From Glutamicibacter ardleyensis (GTDB lineage Bacteria > Actinomycetota > Actinomycetes > Actinomycetales > Micrococcaceae), in NCBI RefSeq assembly GCF_014644555.1, contig NZ_BMKX01000005.1, positions 62,001-126,000 of the forward strand: a DNA stretch of 64,000 nt, in the 5' to 3' direction. Every line of letters begins with the position of its first letter. Position 1 is the stretch's first letter. Shown here in pieces: positions 18,374-27,533 of this stretch. The notes under the pieces are model-generated. The model did no database searches. It had not been told where the DNA came from and saw only the letters and a list, made by a program, of their open reading frames with translations. The translations under genes were made by a program, and so were the position numbers.

Positions 18374-19210
18374 TTATTCTTTGAATTCGTAGTCGGCAGA
18401 TGGGAAAGCACCGCTGACGACTTCCTGATGATATTGGCTTACCGCCGACGAAATCACCGAACGAAGATCAGCATATTTTTTGACAAAACGTGGCGTGCGG
18501 TTCGCTCCTAAGCCCAGCAAATCCTGCCACACCAAAACCTGGCCGGTGGTCGCGTTGCCCGCACCAATACCAATGGTTGGTACCGTCAACACTTCATCAA
18601 CCTTCGCCGCGACAGGGCTCGGAACCATTTCCATGAGGATGGTGAAAGCGCCTGCGCGCTCTAGAGCTTTGGCGTCGGCGATCATGCTTTCGGCCGCGTC
18701 TCCACGACCTTGGATCCGGTACCCACCCAAAGCATGTTCAGACTGCGGGGTGAAACCGATATGTCCGATCACTGGCACTCCAGCTAGCACCATGGCACGG
18801 ACGTGTTCAGCGAACTCGTGGCCACCTTCGATCTTCACCGCCTGCGCGCCACCTTCTTTCATCAGTCGCACAGCAGTGGCGACAGCCTGTTGGGCAGACT
18901 GCTCATAAGAGCCAAAGGGAAGATCTGCGACAACCAAAGCACGCTTGGTACCGTTTGAAACTGCCTTAGTGAAGACGATCATTTCGTCCACGGTAATTGG
19001 CAGGGTCGAATCGTAACCGATCACGGTATTCGCCGCTGAATCACCGACAAGTAGGATTTCGATCCCGGCTTGGTCGAAAATTTCCGCCATCATGACGTCA
19101 TATGCAGTTAACATGGCAAACTTTTCGCCGCGTTCTTTTGCCTGCTGTAGATGGTGAACCCGAATGCGCGATGGGCCTTTGTCGGGGTCAGAAAGATATG
19201 GTTGTGGCAT
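18374..19210 (-). CDS. panB: 3-methyl-2-oxobutanoate hydroxymethyltransferase
   Basis: PanB transfers a hydroxymethyl group from 5,10-methylene-THF to ketoisovalerate, the first step of pantothenate and CoA synthesis. Visible motifs are MLTAYDVMMAEIFDQAG, LLVGDSAANTVIGYDSTLPIT (metal-binding Asp), VKIEGG, GHIGFTPQS and TIGIGAG. The length is 278 residues. An AAGG ribosome site precedes the ATG. The other pan genes are not adjacent. In M. tuberculosis panB also lies near glnE and glnA2, so this is conserved synteny. Confidence 0.95.
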   Translation of the reverse strand: MPQPYLSDPDKGPSRIRVHHLQQAKERGEKFAMLTAYDVMMAEIFDQAGIEILLVGDSAANTVIGYDSTLPITVDEMIVFTKAVSNGTKRALVVADLPFGSYEQSAQQAVATAVRLMKEGGAQAVKIEGGHEFAEHVRAMVLAGVPVIGHIGFTPQSEHALGGYRIQGRGDAAESMIADAKALERAGAFTILMEMVPSPVAAKVDEVLTVPTIGIGAGNATTGQVLVWQDLLGLGANRTPRFVKKYADLRSVISSAVSQYHQEVVSGAFPSADYEFKE

Positions 19211-19347
19211 AGAAAAACCTTATCGCACTTATACCCAGCGATGCGGGGGGCGAGATCGGGGCTTAAAACGTATAGTCTTGCAACAAGTTGTTTAACTCCC
19301 TGCCGTGATCAGCGCGGGAATCAAAGATTTTTATAAGGCGGTGAATT

Positions 19348-20688
19348 ATGGATCGTCAGCAAGAATTCGTGCTGCGCACCATTGAAGAACGAGACGTTCG
19401 ATTTGTGCGTATGTGGTTTACCGACGTGGTCGGTTCCTTGAAGTCTGTTGCACTGGCTCCGGCTGAAGTAGAAGACGCTTTTGAAGAGGGACTAGGTTTT
19501 GACGGCTCCTCGATCGACGGGCTGTCGCGCATCTCCGAGTCGGACATGCTGTTGCAACCGGATCCTGCGACCTTCCAGATCTTGCCGTGGCGCGGTGAAG
19601 TAGAACCCACCAGTCGCATGTTCTGTGACATCCTCACCCCCGAAGGTCAGCCATCTAACGCGGATCCACGTCAAGTGCTCAAGCGTCAGCTGACCGAAGC
19701 CGCTGATATGGGCTTTACCTGCTACACACATCCAGAGATCGAGTTCTACCTGCTAGAAAGTAGCAAACTGGACGCGCAAGGACGCCCGCAGCCAATTGAT
19801 AACGGCGGCTATTTTGATCATGTGCCCGACGGAGTTGGGCAAGATTTCCGTCGCGCCTCGGTCACGACCTTGGAAGCTCTGGGAATCTCGGTAGAGTTCT
19901 CCCACCATGAGACCGGTCCTGGCCAGAATGAAATTGATTTGCGCTACGCGGACGCGTTACAGACCGCGGACAACATCATGACCTTCCGTACGGTGATCAA
20001 AGAAATGGCGATGCAGAAGGGCATTCATGCAACCTTCATGCCCAAGCCGTTTTCGGATCAGCCAGGCAGCGGCATGCACACTCATTTCTCGCTCTTCGAA
20101 GGCGATTCAAATGCGTTCTTTGAAGCCGGCCGTGAGTACCAATTATCTGATGTCGCCCGATCATTTATCGCAGGCATACTGCACCATGCGCCAGAAATGA
20201 CGGCAATCACGAACCAGTTCGTGAATTCCTATAAACGACTTTGGGGCGGCGGCGAAGCTCCAAGTTACCGTTCCTGGGGCCATAACAACCGTTCAGCTTT
20301 GGTGCGCGTGCCACTGTATAAGCCGGGTAAAGGCCAAAGCGCACGAGTGGAATATCGCGGTATCGATTCGGCAGCGAACCCTTACTTAGCGTATGCAACA
20401 CTGCTTGGCGCCGGGCTGAAGGGGATTCGCGAGAATTACGAGCTAGAGGAACCAACCGAAGACGACGTGTGGGCATTGTCCACCGCCGAACGGCGCGCTT
20501 CGGGCCACGTTCCGCTACCGGGTACCTTGCATGACGCGCTGAAGGCTATGGAAGAATCCGAATTCATGGCCGAGGTACTTGGCGAACAGGTCTTCAACTC
20601 ATTCTTAGCGAATAAGCGAGCAGAATGGGAAGAATACCGTCAGGTAATCACCCCTTTTGAGCTCAACAAGTATTTGGGAATCCTCTAA
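19348..20688 (+). CDS. glnA2: Glutamine synthetase, second type I paralogue (GlnA2-like)
   Basis: This is a type I glutamine synthetase (ATP + glutamate + ammonia to glutamine) of 446 residues. Motifs include GFDGSSIDGLSRISESDM, EFSHHETGPGQNEIDLRYADA, FMPKPFSDQPGSGMHTHFS and NSYKRLWGGGEAPSYRSWG. The region that carries the adenylylated tyrosine in GSI-beta enzymes reads DVWALSTAER here, with tryptophan in place of tyrosine. It therefore should not be a GlnE substrate, as in other GlnA2/GSI-alpha proteins. AAGGCGGTG precedes the ATG. The neighbour glnE is 50 bases downstream, as in mycobacteria. Confidence 0.92.
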   Translation: MDRQQEFVLRTIEERDVRFVRMWFTDVVGSLKSVALAPAEVEDAFEEGLGFDGSSIDGLSRISESDMLLQPDPATFQILPWRGEVEPTSRMFCDILTPEGQPSNADPRQVLKRQLTEAADMGFTCYTHPEIEFYLLESSKLDAQGRPQPIDNGGYFDHVPDGVGQDFRRASVTTLEALGISVEFSHHETGPGQNEIDLRYADALQTADNIMTFRTVIKEMAMQKGIHATFMPKPFSDQPGSGMHTHFSLFEGDSNAFFEAGREYQLSDVARSFIAGILHHAPEMTAITNQFVNSYKRLWGGGEAPSYRSWGHNNRSALVRVPLYKPGKGQSARVEYRGIDSAANPYLAYATLLGAGLKGIRENYELEEPTEDDVWALSTAERRASGHVPLPGTLHDALKAMEESEFMAEVLGEQVFNSFLANKRAEWEEYRQVITPFELNKYLGIL

Positions 20689-20738
20689 AACGCACGTCAC
20701 GCGCACCTTGTGGCGGCAGCAGGAGACACACGAAAAAC

Positions 20739-23700
20739 ATGGCAGAAGTATCCTCACGTGCACTGATCAACGCTGGCTTCAGCGATACCGAACGCGCGAA
20801 GAAATTCCTTGAATCAGAGGAACTAGCGCAAATTGACCCGGTGCTTATTGTGAGGATGATGGCGCACGCGCCGGACCCAGACCAAGCACTGTTACTGGCC
20901 TTGCGTTTGGTAGACCGCCATCCGGAAGCTGCAAGTATTTTCCGCGAGCCTGAGAATTGCCTCGCATTGGTCCGTCTGCTTGGCGGGTCTTCGGCTCTGG
21001 GAGAGTTTCTCATCCGGTGTCCTGAAGCATTGGACATTGTGCGTGAGGCTCCGAGCAAAACCTTTAAACCGGTCAGCTTGGAAACTATGCGTAGCGCCAT
21101 GCTGGAGTCTGTCGGGGCAACCCGAACGGCCAATAATCATTGGATTTCCTCCAGCATCGGTGCTGATGCGCGGCAAAAACTCCGTGCAAGTTATCGTAAG
21201 GCCCTGCTGTCCTTGGCATACCGTGACCTTGGAGCTGCAGACCCGCAAGAAATTCTTCCGCTGGTTGCCGCAGAACTGGCAGATATGGCTGGCGCAGTGC
21301 TTGAAGGCGCATTGGCGATTGCACGCGCTGAAGCCTCCGAGCAATACAGTCCGGAGGACGTTGACTGCGTCAAGCTTTCTATTATTGGCATGGGTAAATG
21401 TGGCGCCCGGGAACTGAACTATATTTCAGATGTTGATGTCATTTACGTGCATGGAAGCACTCCTCACGTAGATGAGGATCTGGCGGCGGCCATTGCCACG
21501 GTTCTTTGTGGCAACACGGCACGGGTCATCATGACTCCGGGCCCGGAACCGATGCTTTGGGAAGTTGACGCAAATCTGCGCCCCGAGGGTAAAGACGGTG
21601 CGCTGACGCGGACCTTGTCGTCGCACGAGGCGTATTACAAACGCTGGGCACATTCTTGGGAGTTCCAAGCCTTGCTCAAAGCACGTGCCATCGCCGGAGA
21701 TACCGAGCTGGGCCGCTCTTATGAGCGCATGGTCTCACCGATGGTGTGGTCGAGTTCGGAACGCGAAGGTTTTGTGGAATCCGTTCAAGCGATGCGCCGC
21801 CGGGTGACAGATCATATCGACAAGGAAGAAATTCCTTGGCAGATTAAGCTCGGTCCAGGTGGGCTACGTGATGTGGAATTCACCGTGCAGTTACTGCAGC
21901 TGGTCCACGGACGAGTTGAACCGTCCATTCAGGTTCCAACGACCACGCTAGCGATTCGGGCCATGAGCGAAACCGGCTATATCAGTCGTGAAGACGCCAA
22001 AAACTTCGACGAGTCCTACCGGTATTTACGCCTGCTAGAGCACCGTATCCAGTTGAGCCAGCTTCGGCGAACCCACCTGATGCCACGCGTCGAGGGCGCC
22101 CAGCGCGTCCTTGCCCGTGCGGTGCGCGGGGTCGGCGATTTACAAGCCACCAATCCCGAGCGGTTACTGCGCCGCTGGAATGAGACCAAACGTTTGGTCC
22201 GTTCCCTGCATGAGCGTATTTTCTACCGGCCACTGCTGGTCACTAGCTCAAACCTTTCTGCAGACCATGTCCGGTTGACTCCAGAATCGGCTCAGGCACG
22301 ATTGCGAGCCTTGGGCTATTTGGATCCGAAGGCTGCAATGCGCCATATCGAAGCGCTCACCGGGGGAGTATCGCGCCGTTCTTCACTGCAACGACAGTTG
22401 TTGCCCGTGTTGTTAGATTGGTTCGCTCACGGTGTAGACCCGGATGCCGGGCTACTGGGGTTTCGCCGATTGAGTGAGGCCCTGGGCAAATCGCCTTGGT
22501 TCTTAGGGATGCTACGCGATACCAACGCGGCCGCCGAGCGGCTGAGTCATCTGTTGTCCAACACTCGCTTCCTTACCGACCTGTTGGCTAATGAGCCTGC
22601 TGCGGCGGCTTGGCTGGGTTCTAACGCAGCCTTGATACCGCAGTCCTATCAGAGCCTGCAACAGCAGAACGCCTCCATCATCCATCGGACTAAGCAGCCA
22701 GAAGCGGCAATTCGACAAATTCGCCTGGTACGCCGACGCGAATTCTTGCGGGTAGCGCTTGCCGACGGGGCTGGACTGTTGAATGTCTCGCAAGTTGGAG
22801 AGGCACTTTCGAATATCGACGGAAATATGATCGATGGTGTGCTGAAGGTATTGCTCAATGCTGATCAACAAAAGCATGGTGAGCATGCGGTGATTACCGT
22901 GATTGCCATGGGCCGGCAAGGCGGTGCAGAAATCGGTTATGGTTCGGACGCTGACGTGCTCTTTGTCCAACGGCCCATGCCCGGCGCGAGCGCACAAGAA
23001 TCGCAGGAACAGGCACTACGAGTGGTCACGGAGCTGATTTCTTGGTGTGTGAAACCGCTGAAGCCAGCGATCCCCGCCGAAGTAAAGCTCAAAGTTGATT
23101 CGGATCTACGCCCCGAAGGTCGCGCCGGGATGCTTGTTCGCTCGCTTGACGGATACGCAAAATACTACGAGCGGTGGGTGGAAGTTTGGGAACGGCAGGC
23201 GTTACAGCGTGCCCGTCCTTTTGCCGGTGACACACAGCTTGCCGAAGACTTCATTAAACTTATTGAGCCAGTTCGCTACGGTAAGGGACTTGAAGAGTCT
23301 GAGATGAAAGACATCCGTAAGATCAAGGCACGTGTGGAGTCCGAAAGGCTTCCACGCGGAGCGGATCCTAACCGGCATCTTAAACTTGGTCGGGGGTCAC
23401 TATCTGACATTGAGTGGTTGGTGCAGTTTTACCAGCTTCAGTACGCCTGGAAACATGCCTCCTTGCGCACACCAGCGACCCGCAAAGCACTTGATGCGAT
23501 GGCCGGACTAGAACTGATCAGCGAAGAAGATGCCGAACTTTTGGACTACACCTGGTCAATGGCTACCCGTATTCGCAGTGCCGAGATCATCACTTCGGGA
23601 CGCTCCAGCGATGTGCTTCCACGGTCCGCCCGCGATATGGAGGCAGTAGCGCGTTGGTGTGGTTACGAAGCAAATCAGGGATCTGCTCTGGAAGAAGATT

Positions 23701-23765
23701 ATCTGCGAGCTACGAGACATTCTCGGGCGATTTTTGAACAACTCTTCTACGGCTTCGAAGACTAG
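20739..23765 (+). CDS. glnE: Bifunctional glutamine synthetase adenylyltransferase/deadenylase
   Basis: GlnE adds and removes AMP on the regulatory tyrosine of GlnA in response to nitrogen status. The protein has two nucleotidyltransferase halves. The first has GMGKCGARELNYISDVDVI (about 217-235). The second has AMGRQGGAEIGYGSDADVLF (about 722-741). Each is followed by its helical PII-uridylyl-like domain (KLGPGGLRDVEF and KLGRGSLSDIEW). The length is 1008 residues, as expected. It lies between the GlnA2-like gene and a DUF1990 gene. Its likely substrate is the GlnA encoded at 25360-26784. Confidence 0.96.
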   Translation: MAEVSSRALINAGFSDTERAKKFLESEELAQIDPVLIVRMMAHAPDPDQALLLALRLVDRHPEAASIFREPENCLALVRLLGGSSALGEFLIRCPEALDIVREAPSKTFKPVSLETMRSAMLESVGATRTANNHWISSSIGADARQKLRASYRKALLSLAYRDLGAADPQEILPLVAAELADMAGAVLEGALAIARAEASEQYSPEDVDCVKLSIIGMGKCGARELNYISDVDVIYVHGSTPHVDEDLAAAIATVLCGNTARVIMTPGPEPMLWEVDANLRPEGKDGALTRTLSSHEAYYKRWAHSWEFQALLKARAIAGDTELGRSYERMVSPMVWSSSEREGFVESVQAMRRRVTDHIDKEEIPWQIKLGPGGLRDVEFTVQLLQLVHGRVEPSIQVPTTTLAIRAMSETGYISREDAKNFDESYRYLRLLEHRIQLSQLRRTHLMPRVEGAQRVLARAVRGVGDLQATNPERLLRRWNETKRLVRSLHERIFYRPLLVTSSNLSADHVRLTPESAQARLRALGYLDPKAAMRHIEALTGGVSRRSSLQRQLLPVLLDWFAHGVDPDAGLLGFRRLSEALGKSPWFLGMLRDTNAAAERLSHLLSNTRFLTDLLANEPAAAAWLGSNAALIPQSYQSLQQQNASIIHRTKQPEAAIRQIRLVRRREFLRVALADGAGLLNVSQVGEALSNIDGNMIDGVLKVLLNADQQKHGEHAVITVIAMGRQGGAEIGYGSDADVLFVQRPMPGASAQESQEQALRVVTELISWCVKPLKPAIPAEVKLKVDSDLRPEGRAGMLVRSLDGYAKYYERWVEVWERQALQRARPFAGDTQLAEDFIKLIEPVRYGKGLEESEMKDIRKIKARVESERLPRGADPNRHLKLGRGSLSDIEWLVQFYQLQYAWKHASLRTPATRKALDAMAGLELISEEDAELLDYTWSMATRIRSAEIITSGRSSDVLPRSARDMEAVARWCGYEANQGSALEEDYLRATRHSRAIFEQLFYGFED

Positions 23766-23773
23766 GTCAGACC

Positions 23774-24280
23774 TTGAAAAACCAGAACAAAACGTCGTTG
23801 ACCGAACCGTCGAACAGTAGCTGGGCACCAAGCACGGAAGGGTATGCGTGCTGGGCAAAGAGCATCTACATCGGCCAAGGCGTTGAGCAGTGGCGGTGGG
23901 CCTGCTCTCAGTTGCTGAGCTGGGGAATCAAAACGCGCAGTGGTTTTCGGGTGACTCCCGCCGTGCCGGTAGTACCCGGACAAGAACCAACGATCAGCGT
24001 GCACGCCCTAGGGCTGACGGTACTAGAACCGGTTCGGGTGATAGCGGTAGTGAACACCGAATACCGCGTGGGTTTCGCTTATCAAACACTTCCCGGACAT
24101 CCGGTCTGCGGGGAAGAAGCATTTATTCTAGAACGCCGTGATGAGAATATTTTCCTCACCATCAGGTCATTGACCAAACCTTCATCTGCTATGCCGTGGC
24201 GAGTGCTGTATCCGTTGTTACGTGTAGCGCAAGTTCTGGCTCGGTGGCGGTACTTTCGTGCGTTGAAGCTCAAAAGCTAA
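23774..24280 (+). CDS. DUF1990 family protein
   Basis: This 168-residue protein matches the DUF1990 pattern. It has a GIKTRSGFRVTP region, then VRVIAVVNTEYRVGFAYQTLPGHPVCGEEAFILER, which is the most conserved block. A C-terminal helix ends LRVAQVLARWRYFRALK. No signal peptide or membrane segment is seen. The frame opens 8 bases after glnE with TTG codons at 23774 or 23798 as the only plausible early starts, so the exact start is uncertain. Homologues are widespread in actinobacteria. The function is unknown; the fold may be a START/ligand-binding type, which I cannot verify here. Confidence 0.75.
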   Translation: MKNQNKTSLTEPSNSSWAPSTEGYACWAKSIYIGQGVEQWRWACSQLLSWGIKTRSGFRVTPAVPVVPGQEPTISVHALGLTVLEPVRVIAVVNTEYRVGFAYQTLPGHPVCGEEAFILERRDENIFLTIRSLTKPSSAMPWRVLYPLLRVAQVLARWRYFRALKLKS

Positions 24281-24401
24281 TAAATAACTCATCAACGAGA
24301 CTCCCCGTTTATCGGAGATTTTGCCTAGACTAGCGTCAGGCCTCAGGGTCAGCTGAGCACCAAGTATTATTCCTACAACAGAGTATGGAACGGTAGAAGA
24401 A

Positions 24402-24869
24402 ATGGACGAGCGATTCATGCGTGAGGCCGTGGAGATGTCTCGTCGCGGTATGCAAGCAAATCAGGGCGGCCCTTTCGGCGCAGTGGTTGTGAGGGCCGGC
24501 GAAATCATCGCTACGGGCACCAACCAGGTTACCGGATCCAATGATCCTACCGCCCATGCCGAAGTGGTCGCGATACGTAACGCCGGCACAAAACTGGCCA
24601 CCTTTGATCTTTCAGATTGCGAACTCTACACAAGCTGCGAGCCCTGCCCGATGTGTCTGGGCGCAATCTATTGGTCGCGTTTTAGGCACGTCTACTACGC
24701 CAATACCCGGGTTGACGCCGCGGGCATCGGTTTTGATGATGAGCTGATTTATACCGAGCTCGACAAGCCAATGGGGGAGCGGCTTATCCCATTCACGCAT
24801 GCGCCCCTTGAAGCGGCCGCGGAGGTCTTTACCGAGTGGACCATGAAAGAAGAAAAAACCCGCTACTAA
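24402..24869 (+). CDS. Nucleoside deaminase (guanine deaminase-like)
   Basis: This zinc-dependent cytidine/deoxycytidylate-type deaminase has 155 residues. The zinc site is complete: TAHAEVVAI (His and catalytic Glu at about 51-53) and SCEPCPMCLGA (two Cys). The N-terminal pattern REAVEMSRRGMQANQGGPFGAVVV and the C-terminal FDDELIYTEL match the guanine deaminase (GuaD) group more than TadA, which would be expected to act on tRNA. Its stop overlaps by 3 bases with the convergent gene on the other strand. It may serve purine salvage or nitrogen supply, fitting the glutamine neighbourhood (inference). Confidence 0.85.
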   Translation: MDERFMREAVEMSRRGMQANQGGPFGAVVVRAGEIIATGTNQVTGSNDPTAHAEVVAIRNAGTKLATFDLSDCELYTSCEPCPMCLGAIYWSRFRHVYYANTRVDAAGIGFDDELIYTELDKPMGERLIPFTHAPLEAAAEVFTEWTMKEEKTRY

Positions 24870-25234
24870 CCGCCCCGGTATGGGGTAAGCCTTGACTCGA
24901 CATCTGGCCATGGCACGATGATTCGCTCTGTGGGCGCCAATGCTTTGGTCAGTAAGGCGTCGGCGACTACGATGCCATGAGCCGAGACCTCAATGATGGC
25001 TAATGGCACCTTTTCACTGGGGTCCACGACATGTAATGCCCATTGGTTGGCAAGCTCGCCGATTCCACGCTCTAAAAGCAGCTCTTCGCCGTCCATATAG
25101 TCGCATGCAACGAGTACCGGGTGGCCAAGGACTGAGCGCGGGCACACCTTGTCGTAGGCTTCGTCCAGCGGCTCCAGATAGCCCACGATTTCGTTGTCGT
25201 CGCGTTTGACCGCTAGCCATGTACTGATGTCCAT
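24866..25234 (-). CDS. Hypothetical protein, 122 residues
   Basis: I do not recognise a family. The protein is soluble and acidic, without a signal peptide. It begins MDISTWLAVKRDDNEIVGYLEPLDEAYDKVCPRSVLG. The segment DEEIVGYLEP-like plus GHPVLVACDYMDGEELLLERG suggests a beta-rich fold. The ATG at 25234 has TAGCGT (25246-25241) ending 6 bases upstream on the minus strand, the leaderless pattern used by its neighbours, which supports it as real. Its stop overlaps the stop of the convergent deaminase gene. No function can be inferred. Confidence 0.7.
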   Translation of the reverse strand: MDISTWLAVKRDDNEIVGYLEPLDEAYDKVCPRSVLGHPVLVACDYMDGEELLLERGIGELANQWALHVVDPSEKVPLAIIEVSAHGIVVADALLTKALAPTERIIVPWPDVESRLTPYRGG

Positions 25235-25240
25235 GACTCC

Positions 25241-25246
25241 ACGCTA
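25241..25246 (-). promoter_or_regulatory. -10 box for leaderless hypothetical gene
   Basis: On the minus strand TAGCGT is followed by GGAGTC and then the ATG at 25234. Confidence 0.5.
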
Positions 25247-25300
25247 TGTCAGACAAGCTCCACGTGCTAAGTCTTATGGCTTATTTGATTCGTTAACGCA

Positions 25301-25329
25301 GAAGGCCTGTCCCAGCGGGACAGGCCTTC
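25301..25329. terminator. Terminator after glnA
   Basis: Perfect 13-bp stem GAAGGCCTGTCCC (25301-25313) with GGGACAGGCCTTC (25317-25329) and a 3-base loop, 30 bases past the glnA stop. Confidence 0.8.
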
Positions 25330-25359
25330 AGTTAGCGGTTGGCTAGCAGGTGTGAAGAA

Positions 25360-26784
25360 TTAGCAACCGTAGTAGAGCTCGAACTCGTATGGGTTCGGGC
25401 GCAGGCTCAGTGGCTTGATTTCGTTTTCACGCTTGTACTCGACCCAGGTGCGGACCAGGTCCTCGGTGAACACGCCGCCTTCGAGCAAGAACTCGTAGTC
25501 GGCTTCTAGAGCCTTCAACGCGTCTTCTAAGCTCTCTGGAGCGCGCTGGATGTCCTTGGCTTCCTCGGCAGGAAGCTCGTAGAGATCTTTGTCGATTGGG
25601 TCCGAAGGCTCGATGCGGTTCTTGATGCCGTCCAAGCCAGCCATGAGCTGTGCTGCGAAGGCCAAGTATGGGTTCGAGGATGCATCAGGTGCACGGAACT
25701 CAATACGCTTTGCCTTAGGGTTCGAACCGGTCACTGGGATACGGATACCTGCGGAGCGGTTGCCCTGCGAATAGACCATGTTCACTGGAGCTTCGTAGCC
25801 CTTGACCAGACGACGGTAGGAGTTCACCGTTGGGTTGGTGAATGCCAGCACCGCCGAAGCGTGCTTCAGCAGGCCACCGATGTACCAGCGAGCGGTATCG
25901 GAGAGTCCTGCGTAGCCCTTTTCGTCGTAGAACAGTGGCTCGCCCTTGGCCCACAGCGACTGGTGCACGTGCATGCCCGAGCCGTTATCGCCGAAGACTG
26001 GCTTTGGCATGAAGGTTGCTGACTTGCCCCAGGCATCGGCGACGTTCTTCACAACGTACTTGAAGAGCATCAGTTCGTCGGCTGCGTGAACCATGGTGTT
26101 GAACTTGTAGTTGATCTCAGCCTGGCCGGCTGCGCCGACCTCGTGGTGGCTGCGTTCAACTTCGAGACCCACGTTGTCCAACTCGACACAGATGGCGTCG
26201 CGCAGATCTGCCTGCTTGTCGGTTGGCGACACTGGGAAGTAGCCACCCTTGTAAGGGGTCTTGTAACCCTGGTTGCCGCCCTCTTCCTTGCGGCCGGTGT
26301 TCCAAGGCGCTTCGTCAGAGTCGATCTTGTAGAAGGCGCCCTGGGGGGTGGACTCGTAGCGGACGTCTTCGAAGATGAAGAATTCTGCTTCTGGAGCAAA
26401 AACTGCCGTGTCTGCGATACCGGTTGACTCTAGGTAGGCTTCGGCACGCTCTGCAACGCCACGTGGGTCGCGGTGGTAAGGCTCACCGGTGCGTGGGTTG
26501 ATGATGGAGAAGTTGAATGCCAAGGTCTTCTCGATGCGGAACGGATCAACGAAGCCGGTGGTGACATCCGGGATCAGCTGCATGTCGGAGTCGGAGACTC
26601 CAGCGAAACCGCGGATGGAGGAACCGTCAAAGAGCTGACCGTTGACGAAGAAGTCTGCGTCCACGGATTTTGCCGGGACGTTGAAGTGCTGCTGAACGCC
26701 TGGTAGATCGGTGAAGCGGACGTCGAGGAACTTGACTTCTTCCTCGGCAATGTAGGCCAAGACTTCTTCTGGACTGGTAAACAT
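25360..26784 (-). CDS. glnA: Glutamine synthetase type I, adenylylatable (GlnA1-like)
   Basis: This is the main glutamine synthetase for ammonia assimilation, with 474 residues. Motifs include [53 protein letters not shown] and the C-terminal [11 protein letters not shown]. The tyrosine in DLYELPAEE sits where GSI-beta enzymes are adenylylated, so GlnE should act on it. An open frame extends 18 codons upstream, but ATG 26784 gives the standard [12 protein letters not shown] start, with GGGAGT upstream. A GlnR-type box lies before the promoter (26888-26925). Confidence 0.96.
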   Translation of the reverse strand: MFTSPEEVLAYIAEEEVKFLDVRFTDLPGVQQHFNVPAKSVDADFFVNGQLFDGSSIRGFAGVSDSDMQLIPDVTTGFVDPFRIEKTLAFNFSIINPRTGEPYHRDPRGVAERAEAYLESTGIADTAVFAPEAEFFIFEDVRYESTPQGAFYKIDSDEAPWNTGRKEEGGNQGYKTPYKGGYFPVSPTDKQADLRDAICVELDNVGLEVERSHHEVGAAGQAEINYKFNTMVHAADELMLFKYVVKNVADAWGKSATFMPKPVFGDNGSGMHVHQSLWAKGEPLFYDEKGYAGLSDTARWYIGGLLKHASAVLAFTNPTVNSYRRLVKGYEAPVNMVYSQGNRSAGIRIPVTGSNPKAKRIEFRAPDASSNPYLAFAAQLMAGLDGIKNRIEPSDPIDKDLYELPAEEAKDIQRAPESLEDALKALEADYEFLLEGGVFTEDLVRTWVEYKRENEIKPLSLRPNPYEFELYYGC

Positions 26785-26871
26785 GTGCAGGTTACTCCCT
26801 GTTGAGATATTGGTTTGGTAAACGGAACGATCACACAAGTGAATGTGACCGGTTCTCTTGCTTACCTAGTA

Positions 26872-26877
26872 ATCTTA
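26872..26877 (-). promoter_or_regulatory. Candidate -10 box of glnA
   Basis: On the minus strand TAAGAT stands about 90 bases before the glnA ATG and 10 bases downstream of the GlnR-type box. Confidence 0.4.
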
Positions 26878-26887
26878 CCTAGAATCC

Positions 26888-26925
26888 GTTTCACAATGGT
26901 GTCTCGATTGTTTCGGCCACGTTAC
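26888..26925 (-). promoter_or_regulatory. GlnR-type nitrogen-regulation box upstream of glnA
   Basis: Read on the minus strand the site is GTAAC-6-GAAAC-6-GACAC-6-GAAAC. The plus-strand blocks are GTTAC 26921-26925, GTTTC 26910-26914, GTGTC 26899-26903 and GTTTC 26888-26892. This matches the known actinobacterial GlnR consensus (gTnAC-n6-GaAAC repeated) except for one base in the third block. All four blocks have the exact 11-bp period. It lies just upstream of the likely glnA -10 box. Confidence 0.7.
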
Positions 26926-27012
26926 ATAGGAATAGTTTGGGCGCGTCGTGCCCCGTCAGTGGGTGCAATGTGACTCGTAACAAACTGATGAGATTCACAC
27001 AGTTGCCCCCGA

Positions 27013-27018
27013 TACACT
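27013..27018 (+). promoter_or_regulatory. -10 box for leaderless RDD gene
   Basis: TACACT ends 6 bases before the GTG at 27025. An out-of-frame ATG at 27023 is not used. Confidence 0.55.
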
Positions 27019-27024
27019 AGGTAT

Positions 27025-27462
27025 GTGGAACGTAAAGACTTTAGCTCGTGGCTTGAAGGCCCCCCGCAATTAAACTCCCAAGAATGGCCGGGGCAACGAT
27101 TAGGCCGTCCCGAAAAGGGCGCCGGATCGATTGGACGCTTTCCCCGAAGAGTCGGTGCACTCTGCCTAGACTGGGGACTGTGCATGTTGCTCAGCTGGTG
27201 GCTATTTGATTTTAGAGATCTGGCGACCTTGTTGCTATTCCTTGCCGGGCAGATGATTGCCGTAGGTTTCACCGGTCACAGTATTGGGCATCGTACCTTT
27301 GGGCTTCAAGTTCAGTCGATGGACGGAACCGCGGTGAAGCCGCTGGCCGGAGTGATTCGATCGGTTCTGCTGTGTTTAGTAATTCCTGTGTTCTTCTCAG
27401 ACACAGACCAGCGAGGATTCCACGATCGAGCCGCCAAGAGCGTTCTAGTGAATATCCGCTAG
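27025..27462 (+). CDS. RDD family membrane protein
   Basis: This 145-residue membrane protein belongs to the RDD family. The N-terminal half is soluble and charged. Hydrophobic segments lie at about 42-60, 65-85 and 108-125. The typical residues are visible: RRVGALCLDWGLC (Arg and Asp of the first segment), GHSIGHRTFGLQV, and a C-terminal RGFHDRAAKSVLV (the RxxHDxxAxT/SxVV ending). The start is GTG in a leaderless arrangement. It is divergent from glnA and convergent with the DUF4191 gene, the same set as in mycobacteria. The transport or other role is unknown. Confidence 0.85.
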   Translation: MERKDFSSWLEGPPQLNSQEWPGQRLGRPEKGAGSIGRFPRRVGALCLDWGLCMLLSWWLFDFRDLATLLLFLAGQMIAVGFTGHSIGHRTFGLQVQSMDGTAVKPLAGVIRSVLLCLVIPVFFSDTDQRGFHDRAAKSVLVNIR

Positions 27463-27486
27463 AGAATTTGATGTAGTTCAGACACA

Positions 27487-27521
27487 GAAAAACCGCACTA
27501 GAAATTCTAGTGCGGTTTTTC
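27487..27521. terminator. Bidirectional terminator between RDD and DUF4191 genes
   Basis: A 17-base inverted repeat (27487-27503 with 27505-27521), arm GAAAAACCGCACTAGAA, carries T-runs on both strands. It is a classical intrinsic terminator for both convergent genes. Confidence 0.9.
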
Positions 27522-27533
27522 TTTTGACCGAGA

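Noticed and set aside
24304-24324. Hairpin after the DUF1990 gene
   Set aside because: CTCC...GGAG has only 4-5 paired bases and no T-run that would mark a terminator with confidence.
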